Part shown: positions 1 through 12,700 of the stretch, in pieces
How positions within the stretch are numbered: the stretch's first letter is position 1
Layout of the letters: each line of letters starts with the position of its first letter
NCBI GenBank assembly: GCA_963662175.1
Contig: OY759214.1
Span: 12,462,001-12,526,000, forward strand
DNA from: Aradus depressus
Taxonomy: Eukaryota > Arthropoda > Insecta > Hemiptera > Aradidae
Direction: 5' to 3'
DNA length: 64,000 nt
Made by a program: the position numbers and the translations under genes
Notes under the pieces: generated by a model
The model's input: the letters and a program-made list of their open reading frames with translations, nothing else
What the model was told of the DNA's origin: nothing
The model's database searches: none

Positions 1-121
1 CCTAATATCTCGGAAACTACTAAAGCTACATAACTGAAATTTTGGACTAAGTTGAAGAGTAATACACGATGTCATAAATCGATGGGGAAAAATTATTACA
101 TAAATAGTATTGTTAAATTAA

Positions 122-363
122 TCAAATCGGGCTTTAACTACGAGGTAATATTGCCTACTACCAGAGCGCTCTTTCGTCCCTCTGGTGGAAATGAGCCGAC
201 TATACTCTGGGAGTCTTAAATTTTGTCAACCCAGGTTTAGTCACCTAGGGTAAGGGGTCTTTAACGAGTATCTGACATCGTAAGGGTCGGGACCATCCCT
301 TAACGTCTCATCTTAAGGATGGCATGCTCAAGGTTTTTTCGCCTCCCAGTTAAAAAAACTTAA
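122..363 (-). mobile_element. SINE-A fragment, head truncated
   Basis: Reverse strand: CGGGCTTTAACTACGAGGTA, CTACTACCAGAGCGCTCTTT, GGGTCTTTAACGAGTATCTG, ending CCTCCCAGTTAAAAAAACTT. It lies in the GAPVD1 intron left of the first exon. The stretch 364-709 is AT-rich with R3 at 505-625. Confidence 0.78.
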
Positions 364-709
364 GGGGAATAAAATCTGTTCTTTGAATAATAGTTTATTT
401 ATTAACTAGAGTTTATAAAATATTTTCGAAACCATTGAAACATTGATAATTGACATTGAGTAGGCGGAATCTAAATATATAACAGAACTATTTATTCATT
501 AAATATACATTTATTAGTACATTGAAGCTATGTTCACCTATGTAACCCTTCAATGTGTGGCGTGATCACACTTTTAAGTAATATTTTTTAAATCTTCAAT
601 AATATATTAATACTTTCTACGTTAACAATATACGCATATATGGGTTTGTGTATGTTCAATAAACCTATTTGTTGTAATTCATAACTATGGACAGTACGTG
701 GTATTGCAG

Positions 710-798
710 TTACGAACCTTCGATTGGCGACATAGAAGGACTCCCAACACTCAGGCTAAGAAGGGGGCTCCCTGATGAGAACCGAGCTTCAAGAGTTG
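710..798 (+). CDS. GAPVD1: GAPVD1 exon a (putative first exon in window)
   Basis: This 89-nt open segment lies between a pyrimidine-rich acceptor ending in TTGCAG and a donor GTATGT. It reads [15 protein letters not shown] then [12 protein letters not shown] in the one open frame. It starts one base into the frame (completing an upstream codon) and ends with one base, exactly the phase the next exon at 1429 needs. The acidic and arginine-rich text leads into [10 protein letters not shown], as in the family. It is the least certain exon because this linker is poorly conserved. Confidence 0.7.
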
Positions 799-3700
799 GT
801 ATGTTATTACTCAAAAAATGAATAAATAAATATATAATAATAATAATTTTGTACTTTTATTACAATGATGATAGTAGGAATAGGTATATTTTTTTGATGT
901 AGATGTGTTCCGTTTTTACCTGAGAGAATACAATTTAATCGAACTCTCTAGATCCTTAGTACAGTTTCACGACGCCTTGGATACCTTCGGAAGTATCAAT
1001 AATAGTAACAAACTTCCTAATTGGGTTAGTGAAAAATGTTTTCCATTTGTTCAATGGGGGGGACAACAAAAAATCTCTAATAACTGCCGACGTAATAAAT
1101 GTATTGACACGAAATTTTATATGTAATTTCAAAATCCCATAAGTACGGCTCCTATTAATTTCCCGCGTAATCGGTCGAAGGGAAGAGGGAATCAAAGGAG
1201 GGGGACTCGACTCAAAAACTCTAATAACTGCCGATATAATTAATGTATCGACACAAAATTTAGTATTTGCAATATTGATTCTTAGCCCAAACAGTCTTGA
1301 TTGGTTTTTAGAGGGAGAGCGAAAACTTAATATATTGAATCGTTCTGGGTAAGTACATCGTCGGTGAATCATCGACGATTTTTTTGTCATATTTTTACTG
1401 TATTATGTTCTTGTATTTTTTTGATTAGATACAACAGAGGATATACTGGCTAAGTATCGAGGGAAGGGTACTAAATCCAAAGAGGTCCCAGTCCAACAAG
1501 AGATAACCGTATCCATCCAGGCGGAGGTACCGAGGGAAAATGATACATACTCTTGCGATTTATTTGAGGACGCCAAAAAGAAACTACGACTGGTTCTGAG
1601 CACCAGTGAAATACACCAACTCCCAGACTCTCTACCCATGGTGTGTATTTCAATAGTCGTATCTACAGTTAGGTTTTCGTAAGTTAAGACTTATTGATAG
1701 TTGAGGAATGAGGATAGTCGGAGTCCTCATCATTCACCCACCCTCCTGTCAATTTGACTGTTTTAACGTCATGAAGATTATCAATGATTGAATAATGAAC
1801 CCTATTGACCCTTCATAATTATGTCAAATTGACAAAAAAAAACAAAAAAAAAACTAGTTTTGATAATTACTACATACTAGTTGTGTGTTATCCTTCTTTG
1901 ATGGGTCTCTCATAAACAGAAACACGCAACTTAAACACACATGTACTATTCTGCTATAAAGATACTCATACTTCCACTTCTAGCATATGCCTGTCCAGTC
2001 TGGATCGGTATCAGCAACACTAACATGAAACGACTTACAAACATTTCAAAATAAAGTACTCCGAATAGCAACAAACGCACCCTGGTTTGTGTGTGATGTT
2101 TGATTGAAATATACACACATTTTCTCGTGATGATAAAACAAACGAACAGAAACGAAAGCTAAGAACCGCCTGTTTGTTCTTTGTTTAACCTGAAACGGAT
2201 TAAAACCAAACAGTTTAGCAATAATACTCAACACACAGAAGGCCGCCCTCTTTCAGTTTTATTTACATAGATTTCACAACAAATGCTGTATATTTTCTCT
2301 CTATTTATATTTATATTTTTTCTATAGAGACAAGCATGGGTTCAAAAGGAAAACGAATTAGTCGCTTTTCTTCAGTTGCAGTTAGCAGAAGCTATCAATT
2401 TACAAGATAGAAATTTGATTCCACAGCTGTATGAGACTCTAAGATGTGTCAAAATGTTAAATAGCAGAGAGTAAGTACTTATATATTGAAGAACTGCCAT
2501 TAAATTTATTTCAGTAAATAAATTCAATTTTAATTAAATTTTTTTTTCAGATGTCGGAAAGTTTTTGAATCTTTAAAAGAGGATTACAAAAGTAGAGTGC
2601 CTTATATTTCTTACCTTGTCAAACGTCAACAGTCTCTTTTGTCCACGCTTGCGCATTTGGACAGGTAAACAATTTCATATGTGATAGTAAGATGTTGTGG
2701 GACTAGATTTCTAATAGAAATAAAAGACGTTGTCTTTCCACTGTTTTATTTATACCAGAACCGGTTTTCGACGCAACAGCGTCATCATCAGTGGTTCATC
2801 CCACCACACAGCACAGTGTATAAATAAAATAAATAAATAAAACAGTGGGAAGACAACGTCTTTTATTTCTATTGGTAAACAATTTAACTGTTTTTAAACA
2901 ACTTGGAAAAAATTGGCTCTTATTTGACTTGAAATTGATGTGTGTGGGAAAAACCTGAAAAAGAATTTAGTTCTGTATTTAAAATGAGCGATACTGCGTA
3001 CATAGAAGGCTCATATCTACCCGTAGGTTATTCATAAAATTGTTTAAAAATTAAAATGACCTAACTCGTCCTTGGCATTGTTATTCTCCTCTTTATCAAT
3101 TTAGAGCGTGCTATGCTCAATACGTCAGTTACAGTTAGATAGTTATTGTGACTCATGCACGATCTTTAACTGCCGAGGTCATATCGCCTACTACCAGAGT
3201 GCTCTTTCGACGTTCTGGTAGACATGAGCCCGACACTACTGTGGGAGTCAATTTTGCCTACTCAGGTTTGGACGTATATGCTCGGGATCTTCAGCCAGGT
3301 TTTGGACCCGCGATCCTGAGCTACTGGCGTTTGTTACATTCCTTGATAAGGGAAACATACAATTCGTCCGGGGATTTAGTTTCATACATATTTTGTATTT
3401 CTGATGCAGCAGACCTTTTTCTTATCTTGAATAATGTAATTTGGGTGTTTTTATATAATTTTTATAGTCCAATAACTTTTAGCGGATGTTTTTAATCTTT
3501 CAAGTTTTGTTTGTTTATTTCGGCGTTTTTTTTAATTTATTTCTCTAAAGTGTTATTAGTACAGATACGTATAGCTATCTAAGTTAGCTAAGATCTTCTA
3601 TTCTAATAATAAAATTTATTCCAGTTAAAACATAACATAGTAATAGGAGAGGGCGCCGGTAGCTCAGTGGTATGCGTCTTTGCCTTCTGAGCTCAAGGTC

Positions 3701-6700
3701 GTGGGTTCAAAATCCGATCGAGGCCCTTAGTTTATTTTATCTGAGAGGTGAAATAAACTAAAGCACGCCGTCCTTCGGATGGGACGTTAAGCGATTGTCC
3801 CGAGCCTGTATGATGTCAGGTACTCGTTAAAGACCCCTGCCCTAGGTGAAAAAAAATTTAGGGTAGGCAAAATTTAAACAGTAAGTGACGAAAGAGCGCT
3901 CTGGTAGTAGGCGATATGACCTCGTAGTTAAAGCGCGGGCATGAGTCATAATAACCTACTAACTAGTAATAGGATACATCATAAGAAGATAGCTTATAAA
4001 TTAAATACATAAACAGATATTAACTCGTAGTGTTTGACACACATGGATAAAAATTGACGATATTACTGAAAAATAATAAATAAATATTTGAAAATATAAA
4101 ATATGAGTACAAAAATAATAATGTGAATAAATACAGTAAATGTTGTAATTTAATTGAGATTAAGATAATAATTTTATCTATTATTATTATAACTTTTTCA
4201 CGACGACATTTCGGGCCTTACGCCCCTTCATCAGGTCACAGTTATTCCGGCGGATCCTAAACTTTTTTCTTGGTGTATCGCCTAACTAAATGGTCTGTTA
4301 AGGGGGCTCCACACGCAACGGAAAATCCGAAGGCATGCCTCAAGGCGCCGGGCCTTGAGGCGAACCTCTATGTGTGGAGGGAGAATTCTGTTGAGGTATT
4401 CCTGCGGATCTTACGTCTGGAGGCCGGAAATTTCAATACAAAATCTCATTCGTTTTGCCTCAAGGCCTCTCGTCTCAAGGCCGATCGGACCGTGTGGAGG
4501 GGTGGGAGGTAAGCCTCGAGGCGATTCAGTTGTACTCTAGTTGTGTTAGAAGAGGCCGTGTTTGATTAAATCCAGTTTTCACGTAAAATCATGGCCCGTG
4601 ATAACATTCTGCCGTTGGTTCCAAAATCACATAGAATAAACTGATAATTTGCATCAACTATTGCCATTAAAACCAAACTGCGTTGGCCTTTATAGTTATA
4701 ATACCGAGAGACGCTTCCATTCGGAGGAATTATGTTCACGTGTTTTCCATCAATACTTCCAAGGCAATGCGGAAAATTCCATTTATCCTCAAAGGCTTTC
4801 GCTATATTTTTCCAGTCCTCATAGGTTTTTGGAAACTTAAAACTGAATTAATAAAATAATAACATGAGAAAATTGTAATAATTATAATTATTATTAATAT
4901 TTCATTAATTATAATTAATAACTAGTAACGTAATATCATTTTAATTTCTAGGAAACGATTCAACTGAAGGGATTACGGTATCCCACTTTGTATCCACATT
5001 CCGACCTGAAGATGGTCAATAATTAGTACCTAGGAGTTGTATACATTTCTATACTTATACTTTAATTAAAAATAAAATTATGTTTGAATAATAAATGAGC
5101 TTAACTTAACTTCATATAATCGTCTCGAAGAACTTTGTAAATAGCTTTACAAGTTTCTGGTACAATCAAACTGAGAGCCTGTGGTGATATCGCAGTAGAA
5201 AATTTCAAATCTTCGTAGCATCTTCCAGTAGCCAGAAATCGTAATGTGGCACTCAATCTTTCATGAGGTGTAATTGCGGTCATCATTATGGTCAGATATG
5301 GGCGTATTTTTATTCGTTAATACGAATACGAATATTATTCACAGAACCTTATTTGTGAATACGAATATGAATTTTATTCACAGGACCCCCATCTGCGAAT
5401 ACGAATACAAATACATTCGTATACGCATTTTCGAATACGAATACAATTGTATTTTCAGGTACGAGCACATATGAATACGAATATATTCGTATTCACAGCC
5501 AAAAAATATGAATACACTCGTATTCACACCCAAAAAATGTGAATACACTGATATTCACAGTCAAAAAATATGAATACACTCGTATTCACACTCAAAAAAT
5601 GTGAATACACCGATATACTGGAGTGCCTTAAGGCTGGCCTTCGGATATTCCGTAGTGTGTGGAGACCCCCCACTATTTGGGTTCGCCTCAAGGCCCGGCG
5701 CCTTGAGGCATGCCTTCGGATTTTCCGTTGCGTGTGGAGCCCCCTTTAGACAAGTATCACCTTTTATAGATCATAAAACATCGTATGCTGGATTGTTATT
5801 GTTGTATGTTAGGTTAACTAGGAACTTTTATTTATCTAAAGTGTGTGCATACTCATTTAATAAAAAAAAACGCAAAGTTTAATGAAGCGCTGTGTTTGGT
5901 CACATATTTCTACTATTTATTATAACAGTTCAACATTCTCAATATGTAATAAAATTTGTCTGTTAATGTTCAAACATAAAAATTAACATTAATCCCAGTT
6001 ACAAGTTTAATTCGAAAAAGAAAGTAAGTGGTTAGTTCATTAACATTTATTTAACCTGGATTTATTGAGTAAATTATAGTAATTATATTTTCAATGCTTT
6101 AACGTGTATACGATAAGTAAAAAGACGTGTGTAACATATTTTATTCACTAATTAAAATTATGTTAATATTATTTACAATATTTTGCAAATATTTCTTTTT
6201 GTTAAAATGTTCGTCAATATGGACAATATGTATTGAATTATTAGCTGGCACAATGTTGTTTGTTTATATTTGTATGTTTGTCCGCTTCTGCGATACCGTC
6301 GTTGTTCGGGTACAATCGCTACAATGCTAACAAAAACATTGGGAAAAAATGTCCGCGTATTATACCGCTGAGTTAGTCTATTTAACAGCTTTCTTTCAGG
6401 CTGATGGCCCGAGTGAACAACGACAAGCGAGTCGTAAACGACTACCTCATATCGCTGTGTGTTCGTCTGTTTCTGGAACGGCGAGAGACTCAGATCGCTG
6501 GTTTCATATCCGAGTTCCAGGGCCTCACCCTGGCCGATGAGAAGAGTGACCTTCTGGAAACCTTCCTACTCATGTTGTCGACGGAAATGGAACGGGATCC
6601 TAACTGGCAATGTAAGTATCTATTTTATTTGTACTTTGAATAGTTGTCGTTCCCTGTTTTACCATTCCAACTCCACAAGTAGGAAAATGTTACTAATTTA

Positions 6701-9700
6701 GTTCAAAATTCACATTTCGTAATTTTATAATGTTTTCACTTCTTGATTGTCTCCGGATGCAAAAATAAAAGTCGTCGGTGAATCAACGACAATGTACTTC
6801 CCCAGAAAGAATTAATAAATTAACGTCTCGCTCCCCCTCGAAAAAAAATCGACCGTGGTTACATAGGGGCTCCTAAATCCTCCTAATAAATTTTGTGTCT
6901 ATAAATTCATTCTATCGGCAGTTATTAGAGTTTTTTTTTTTCAAATTGAATGATGTATTTTTCTTAACGAATTATTTTTTTATTCATTTTTAAATGAAGG
7001 TTTTGTAAACAATTTATTTTTCTAAACCTTGTAGTTTCATAGTTATTTTGAAAAATAAAATTATATTTTTGAAAAATGATGGAATAAGTGGTCATGGATG
7101 CTTACAAAATCTGGAAAATTAATTCAGTTGTTTCCTTAGCTTAGAATAAGTTGAAACAAAATTTGATGTAAATAGCACTAGTCAGCTATTTTTTTTTTTA
7201 CTCATATTACCTACGAGGTTATGTCGCCGAGGTCATATTACCAGAGTGCTCTTTCGTCGCTTTAGTCCTAAATTTTGCCTACCTAGGTTTAGTTACCTAG
7301 AGTAGGGGTAGGGGGAAAGAGTTCCTGACCGCTCAGGCTCAGAACGATCGCTTAACGCCTCGGCCTTGTTTTGAATCCACGATATTGAGCGCACTAGGCA
7401 AGAACGCTAAGTATCTAAAAAAATAATGTGGAATGATGCTGTCGCACAATTGGCTAACATTTTGTTTGTAATTGAGTTTTTTTATTTTTGAAAGCTCTGA
7501 AGTTTTGACATGCTTTAACGATATACTGATTGTGATTTAGGTGCTAGTGATGATCAGGTAGCTGGTGCCAGAATGGCCTTTGAAAGGTCCCTCTGCAGCC
7601 GAGTGTATGTACATGCCATGTACCCTCATGGAGATGGAGATATATCAAGAGATCAGTGAGTACATCTAAGAACTACCTTCACTTTTGTCATGAAGAACAT
7701 GAAGGAAACCTCAAATTCAACCATATTTCACATTATGATTTGTTCTATTTATTATTAAAAACATTAATACAATTTTTTTATTTTCCAGAGTCCTCCAGGA
7801 GCATATGTCAAAGTTAGGCAAAGTTATAACTCCGAGACATAAAGATTTGAGGATTCCAAAGGTAATTCCATTTGTTTTTCGTAATATGATGTTTTTCGAT
7901 GTTATATTCTTCAAGTGGTCTAAAAACTCATCCTATTTTCCGGTTTCCTTTGAAACGTAAAATCTAATTGAATTGTTCAGTCGTGGCTGAAGATGGTAAC
8001 GTACTCCCATATATTGTATGTATTTTGTGAAATTGACAATATAAAAATCATACTTTTTACGTTCTTTTACCTATGGTATAAGGAATTTTTTTTTTTTTTT
8101 TTTTTAGTTGGTAGAAGTCACTCATCAGCGATACTGAGGCTCTTGCTCATACCCCGCTGAGGGTAGAATCCAATCTTTTAAAAAGTAGTTAGGGCAACCT
8201 ACTGGGGTGGAAATTGGACTAGGGTGGAGTTAGTTCCTTGGAATAGGGGAGGAATTAGAACATCTACTACTTCGCTCTGGTCCCAGTATCAGAATATTGT
8301 AATCGTGCCAAAATTCGAGATTGAGGTTTCAACGGAATTTCACTTTACAATGAAAACGTTTTGACCAATTTCGCGATGATTTCTGTGAGTGTGTGTGTAT
8401 GTGAATGATAACTTGTGACCGCTCTACCGCAAGAACATTGTAGCTATGAACTTGAAATTTGGAAAGAAGGGGTCACATGTGTTAACTTAAATCTGATTAG
8501 ATTTTGGCCGAAATCAGACGAAAATTGCGACGACTTTACTTCTGGACCTCCTGGAGAAAACAAAGAAGTTTTTGGTATTATTACTGTCGTAAGAATGTCC
8601 TGTTAGTGATCTAAATAAGACATTATTACTTGGTTTATATTTAAAAAATGAAAGAAATAAAGAATAGGGACCTAAATGTAAAATTACATTTGAAATTATC
8701 ATACGAAGTACATTGTTTAGGACTCTTTAGGCCGGAGAAGCTGAGCCCAACTCGTTAAATATCAAGGCCTACTTATACAAAATATTACCAGATATCTGTG
8801 AAGATCGTCTTACATTATCGCAGAAATGTTGTCCCATTTGAAACTCAGAACTGATGCGCAGTAGTCTTTTTGAGTGCCATTACCTTACGATTCGTTAACA
8901 TTACCGTTTTATATTATTATTTTGTGCGTGGCACGTAGGAGAAAAAGTTATATTTTTATTTTATTAATTGAACGTTAATTGAAAAAGAATAGATAACGCC
9001 CTCATATACTCCCGGATTACTTATAATTCATTGTCAGATTTTTAATTGGTTAGGTTAAAGTATGACTTATATTACAAAAACGTTCAAGATTCTATGTTAA
9101 ACGTATCCCTTATGAATCTGTAATCCTGTATAAGAATCTTTAGGCGTTGGTGAACTGAGAGTTCTCTTTTAATAGCCGCAGCTCGCAATAATTATAATGC
9201 TTCATTCTTTGGTTCGGTGCAAGAAATGTAAATATTAATTATTTACATATGTTACATATTCGATTTTATTCCACACAAATTATATATTGTAAAATCATTG
9301 ATGGACCCCGTTACTTTCTTTCTCGACCCTGGTATTTCTTGTACAGAATATGCTAATAAGCAAAAATCTGACATTGATACTTCATAAGGCAAGTCATAGA
9401 TAATAATAATTATTAGACACTTTGCATGCCAAGCCATAGATAATTATTAGCAGTTCGGTGCAATATAATTATAACACCTTTTCGAAGGAAACATCAGATA
9501 CTTAACATTTTTTGCAGAGATATTGTGAAACACTTGATAAAAAATAAAGAAAAAATGTATGTTTTTTTAAAAATATTGTCTATTTCACAAATTATATATA
9601 ATATGGAAGTACTTTCGGTATTGTCGTATACTGTGAAGAAGGTAGCAATATCGAAAGTACTCCCATATTATATGACGGGGTTAGAATCAAAATGGTCTAA

Positions 9701-12700
9701 GTGACATTTTAAAAACTTTGAAGAAACTGTGCATTAAGTTCTTAACTGATTTAAAAAATCTATAATTTATCGAAACCGGAAATATTGTGTCTTCTGTTTT
9801 TATGGTGAATGTTGCTGTTAGCAAACCATAAAATTGAATAAAAATCTTAATTTCAATATGTTTAAGTTACTTGTTCCATGTCACCAAAATGGTATAAGTG
9901 ATTTGTCACTAGATCTCAACACTGGCCTGGATTTCACTTGTACAACTTTTTTCCTGAACAGAACTATCATTTTGGTACCCGTTTATGCACTTGGACCATT
10001 TTGATTCTAACCCCGTCATATATAATTTGTGAAATAGACAATGTTGTTAATTGAGAATTCAATTTTTTGAGACCTTCTCCTTTAATTTCGTTATGTATAG
10101 GTGTTATATATTATAAACACACACTTTTTGGCCATATGGTCTCCCTTTCTACATTTATTTTTATTCTTCCATCAGAATGTCAACCCTATTTCGTCCCTTG
10201 GCACATTCTCAAGTATCCTTCTTTAACATTTATATTATTATTTGTTTATTTCCAGTTATAAAAACTTCCTCATATATTATCACATCTCACTCGTTCCTCC
10301 ATTCTATTCCCCTTTTATTTGAGGTCCCATTAAAACTAACACCAAAATCTTAGGGTAACCTTAAATAAATGTAGAAAGGGAGACCATATAGCCAAAAAGT
10401 GTGTATTTATAATATATAACACCTATACATAACGAAATAGACAATATTATTTTAAAAACATACGTTTTTCTCTATTTTTTTTTACTTCCATATGCCATAT
10501 AAGAACAATCATGACGGTTGATATAAAAAAAAAAAACTCCCTTAGTCCTCTCGCCATCATTAATTCCTCCACCAACCTCTTGGTTCTTTCTCGTTTACGC
10601 CGAAAAAGTGACTCAAACTGGAATGATTAATTACTTTTTTTCTATTTTAGATGTTCCACTGTGAGGTGCCATGGCTGAGTGCGCAGGCGCAGATCACTGA
10701 AATGGCTGCCTACAGAAGTCCCCGGGACAAGCTCCACTGTGCCCTGAGGACTATAGCTACCATTATGAATCTTTTGTCGTTGGCTTGTATCCCTGCTGCC
10801 GACGACCTCATCCCCGTACTTGTCTATGTCCTCATCATGGTAACAACCCTGACAATATGATCTAATTTTAGTTAATTCAATCCATGAAGGAGCATGCAGC
10901 TCTTAAGTAACTAGTTTGTTATTGATTGGTCAAGAGGGGAGGGGGGTGAAAGGAGGATTTGTTTACAAAAGTTGGTCCTTTTCCCCTAATGGTATCTCGA
11001 AAAATGTTGAATAAAACCTTGGAAAATGCTGTAAATTTTCTCAGAGGAAATGTTCGATTAAAATTGTTTCAAATGTGGAAAGAGTGGGATAATTGTTTCT
11101 AAAGTGTCATTTTCATTTCAAGATGTAAGTTTTTTCCCCTCTATTATAGGTTGAGAATGTGAGTTATTAATCCCTTTTCGAACACTGTACACAAATTTAG
11201 AGGAATTGACCTAATAAACTAAAATATAAATAATCTAAAAAAAAAAACCGACATTACTTATGGGATCACTTTATAAACGTGGAACCTGGAAAATGACTTT
11301 CGTATACTGAGTTCAGTTTTTTAACAGATAAGTGCAAAGAACAAAAGTTACAGTATCTCCTTGAGTCAGCCCCCACTCCCGAGTGCCACTCTGCCGAGAG
11401 CCTTATCATCTAAGTTGCCAAGCTTTTGTCTCTCCTCTTTTCGTAAGAAAAATGCTGACAAGCTTTTCCCCTAATCTCATAATAAGAATATTTCAAACAT
11501 AGCTACCCTCTTCGAAATGTATTTTAATACAGAAGAATTTTTTTTTTATTTGGAAGGTTATAATCGATATATTTAGTAAAATGTTAAGAAAACAAAAACA
11601 ACTTGTTTTTTGATATTCTGCTCTAGTTCATATGGTTGTTTTTTCTTATTATTTTGGCCCCTGTCATAGGAAGCGTTTTTGAGAAAATAATTCTAAGGAG
11701 AATCCTTTCCATACTGGATGGTCAAAACATCATCCCTCATCATCAGTTTGGTTTTCTAAAACACCATTCCACCATACACCAGTGCCATGGCGTTGTAGAC
11801 ATCTGGAGCAAAAGCAGTATTGCTCGGCGGAATTTCTCGAAGTCGAACAAGCGTTTGACGAGAGTTTCGCACCAGGGCTTATTGTGGAAGATCAAAGTAG
11901 TCCATCCCTTTACATTCTTTCTAATCCTAAAATCTTACTTTTCTGAAAGAACCCTTTCTGTAAGCTAGGGTTTTGCCCTTTCTTTCGTGTCTCCTCAAAA
12001 CGCTGGCGTTTTATAAAGTAGTGTCCTGGATTTTATTCTCTACTCAATACACAGCTGATATCCCCACCCACCCATCAACACAACTCCACACCTGTGCTAT
12101 CCTCTCTCCTCATTCTGACACCTCATCATCCAGACACCTCCAAGAACACCTGATATCCCTTCAGTCCTGGTACAAAAAGTGGAGAGTGAAAGTGAACGAC
12201 AAAAAGTCAGTTCACTCTTCGTCGAAAATACCTCTGCCCTCCAGTGTACCTTGACAACAATCCCATCTCTTTAAAAAACGAAATCCGCTATCTAGGCCTC
12301 ATACTCGAAAAACGACTAACTTGTAATCCTCACATTCGACTGAAGAGAGAAGAAATTAACAGACGTTATAAACTGTTACAAAGACTACTAGACAAAAGAT
12401 CCAAATTAACTTTGAAAACAAAACTACTTATATACAACGCAGTACTCACTGCGGTGACCTATGTTCTTCTTGGGATTCTGCCAAGGCTTCCAATCTCCAG
12501 CGCATCTAATCTCTGCAATCCAAAATCCTTCGTAGCCAGTGCCCCTTACAAAACTCTTCACACTGACCTTAACGTACCTTTTGCCACCGAAGTTGCTAAA
12601 TCCAAGTATAAACAATTATTTTCAACCCTTAGTTCCCACAATAACCCTCTAGTCCGTGCTTTCCATTCTGCCACACTTCTCCAACTTAAGCGTCCATGGT

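Larger units (their letters stand above)
4301..5745 (-). mobile_element. PIF/Harbinger DNA transposon with perfect 66-bp TIRs and TTA TSD
   Basis: The ends 4301-4366 and 5680-5745 are perfect inverted repeats of 66 bp, starting AGGGGGCTCCACACGCAACG. They are flanked by the 3-bp duplication TTA (4298-4300 and 5746-5748), diagnostic of PIF/Harbinger. Between them, on the minus strand, are two blocks of a Harbinger (DDE_Tnp_4) transposase. The element sits in the GAPVD1 intron between exons ending at 2664 and starting at 6400, antisense to the gene. The identical ends suggest fairly recent insertion; the broken transposase means it would need another copy's enzyme to move. Confidence 0.9.

Noticed and set aside
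3651..3725. tRNA genes at SINE-A heads (also 14061, 26870, 31797, 53820)
   Set aside because: A and B boxes are present but the acceptor stem does not close, and each is followed by the same SINE body, so these are tRNA-derived SINE promoters.
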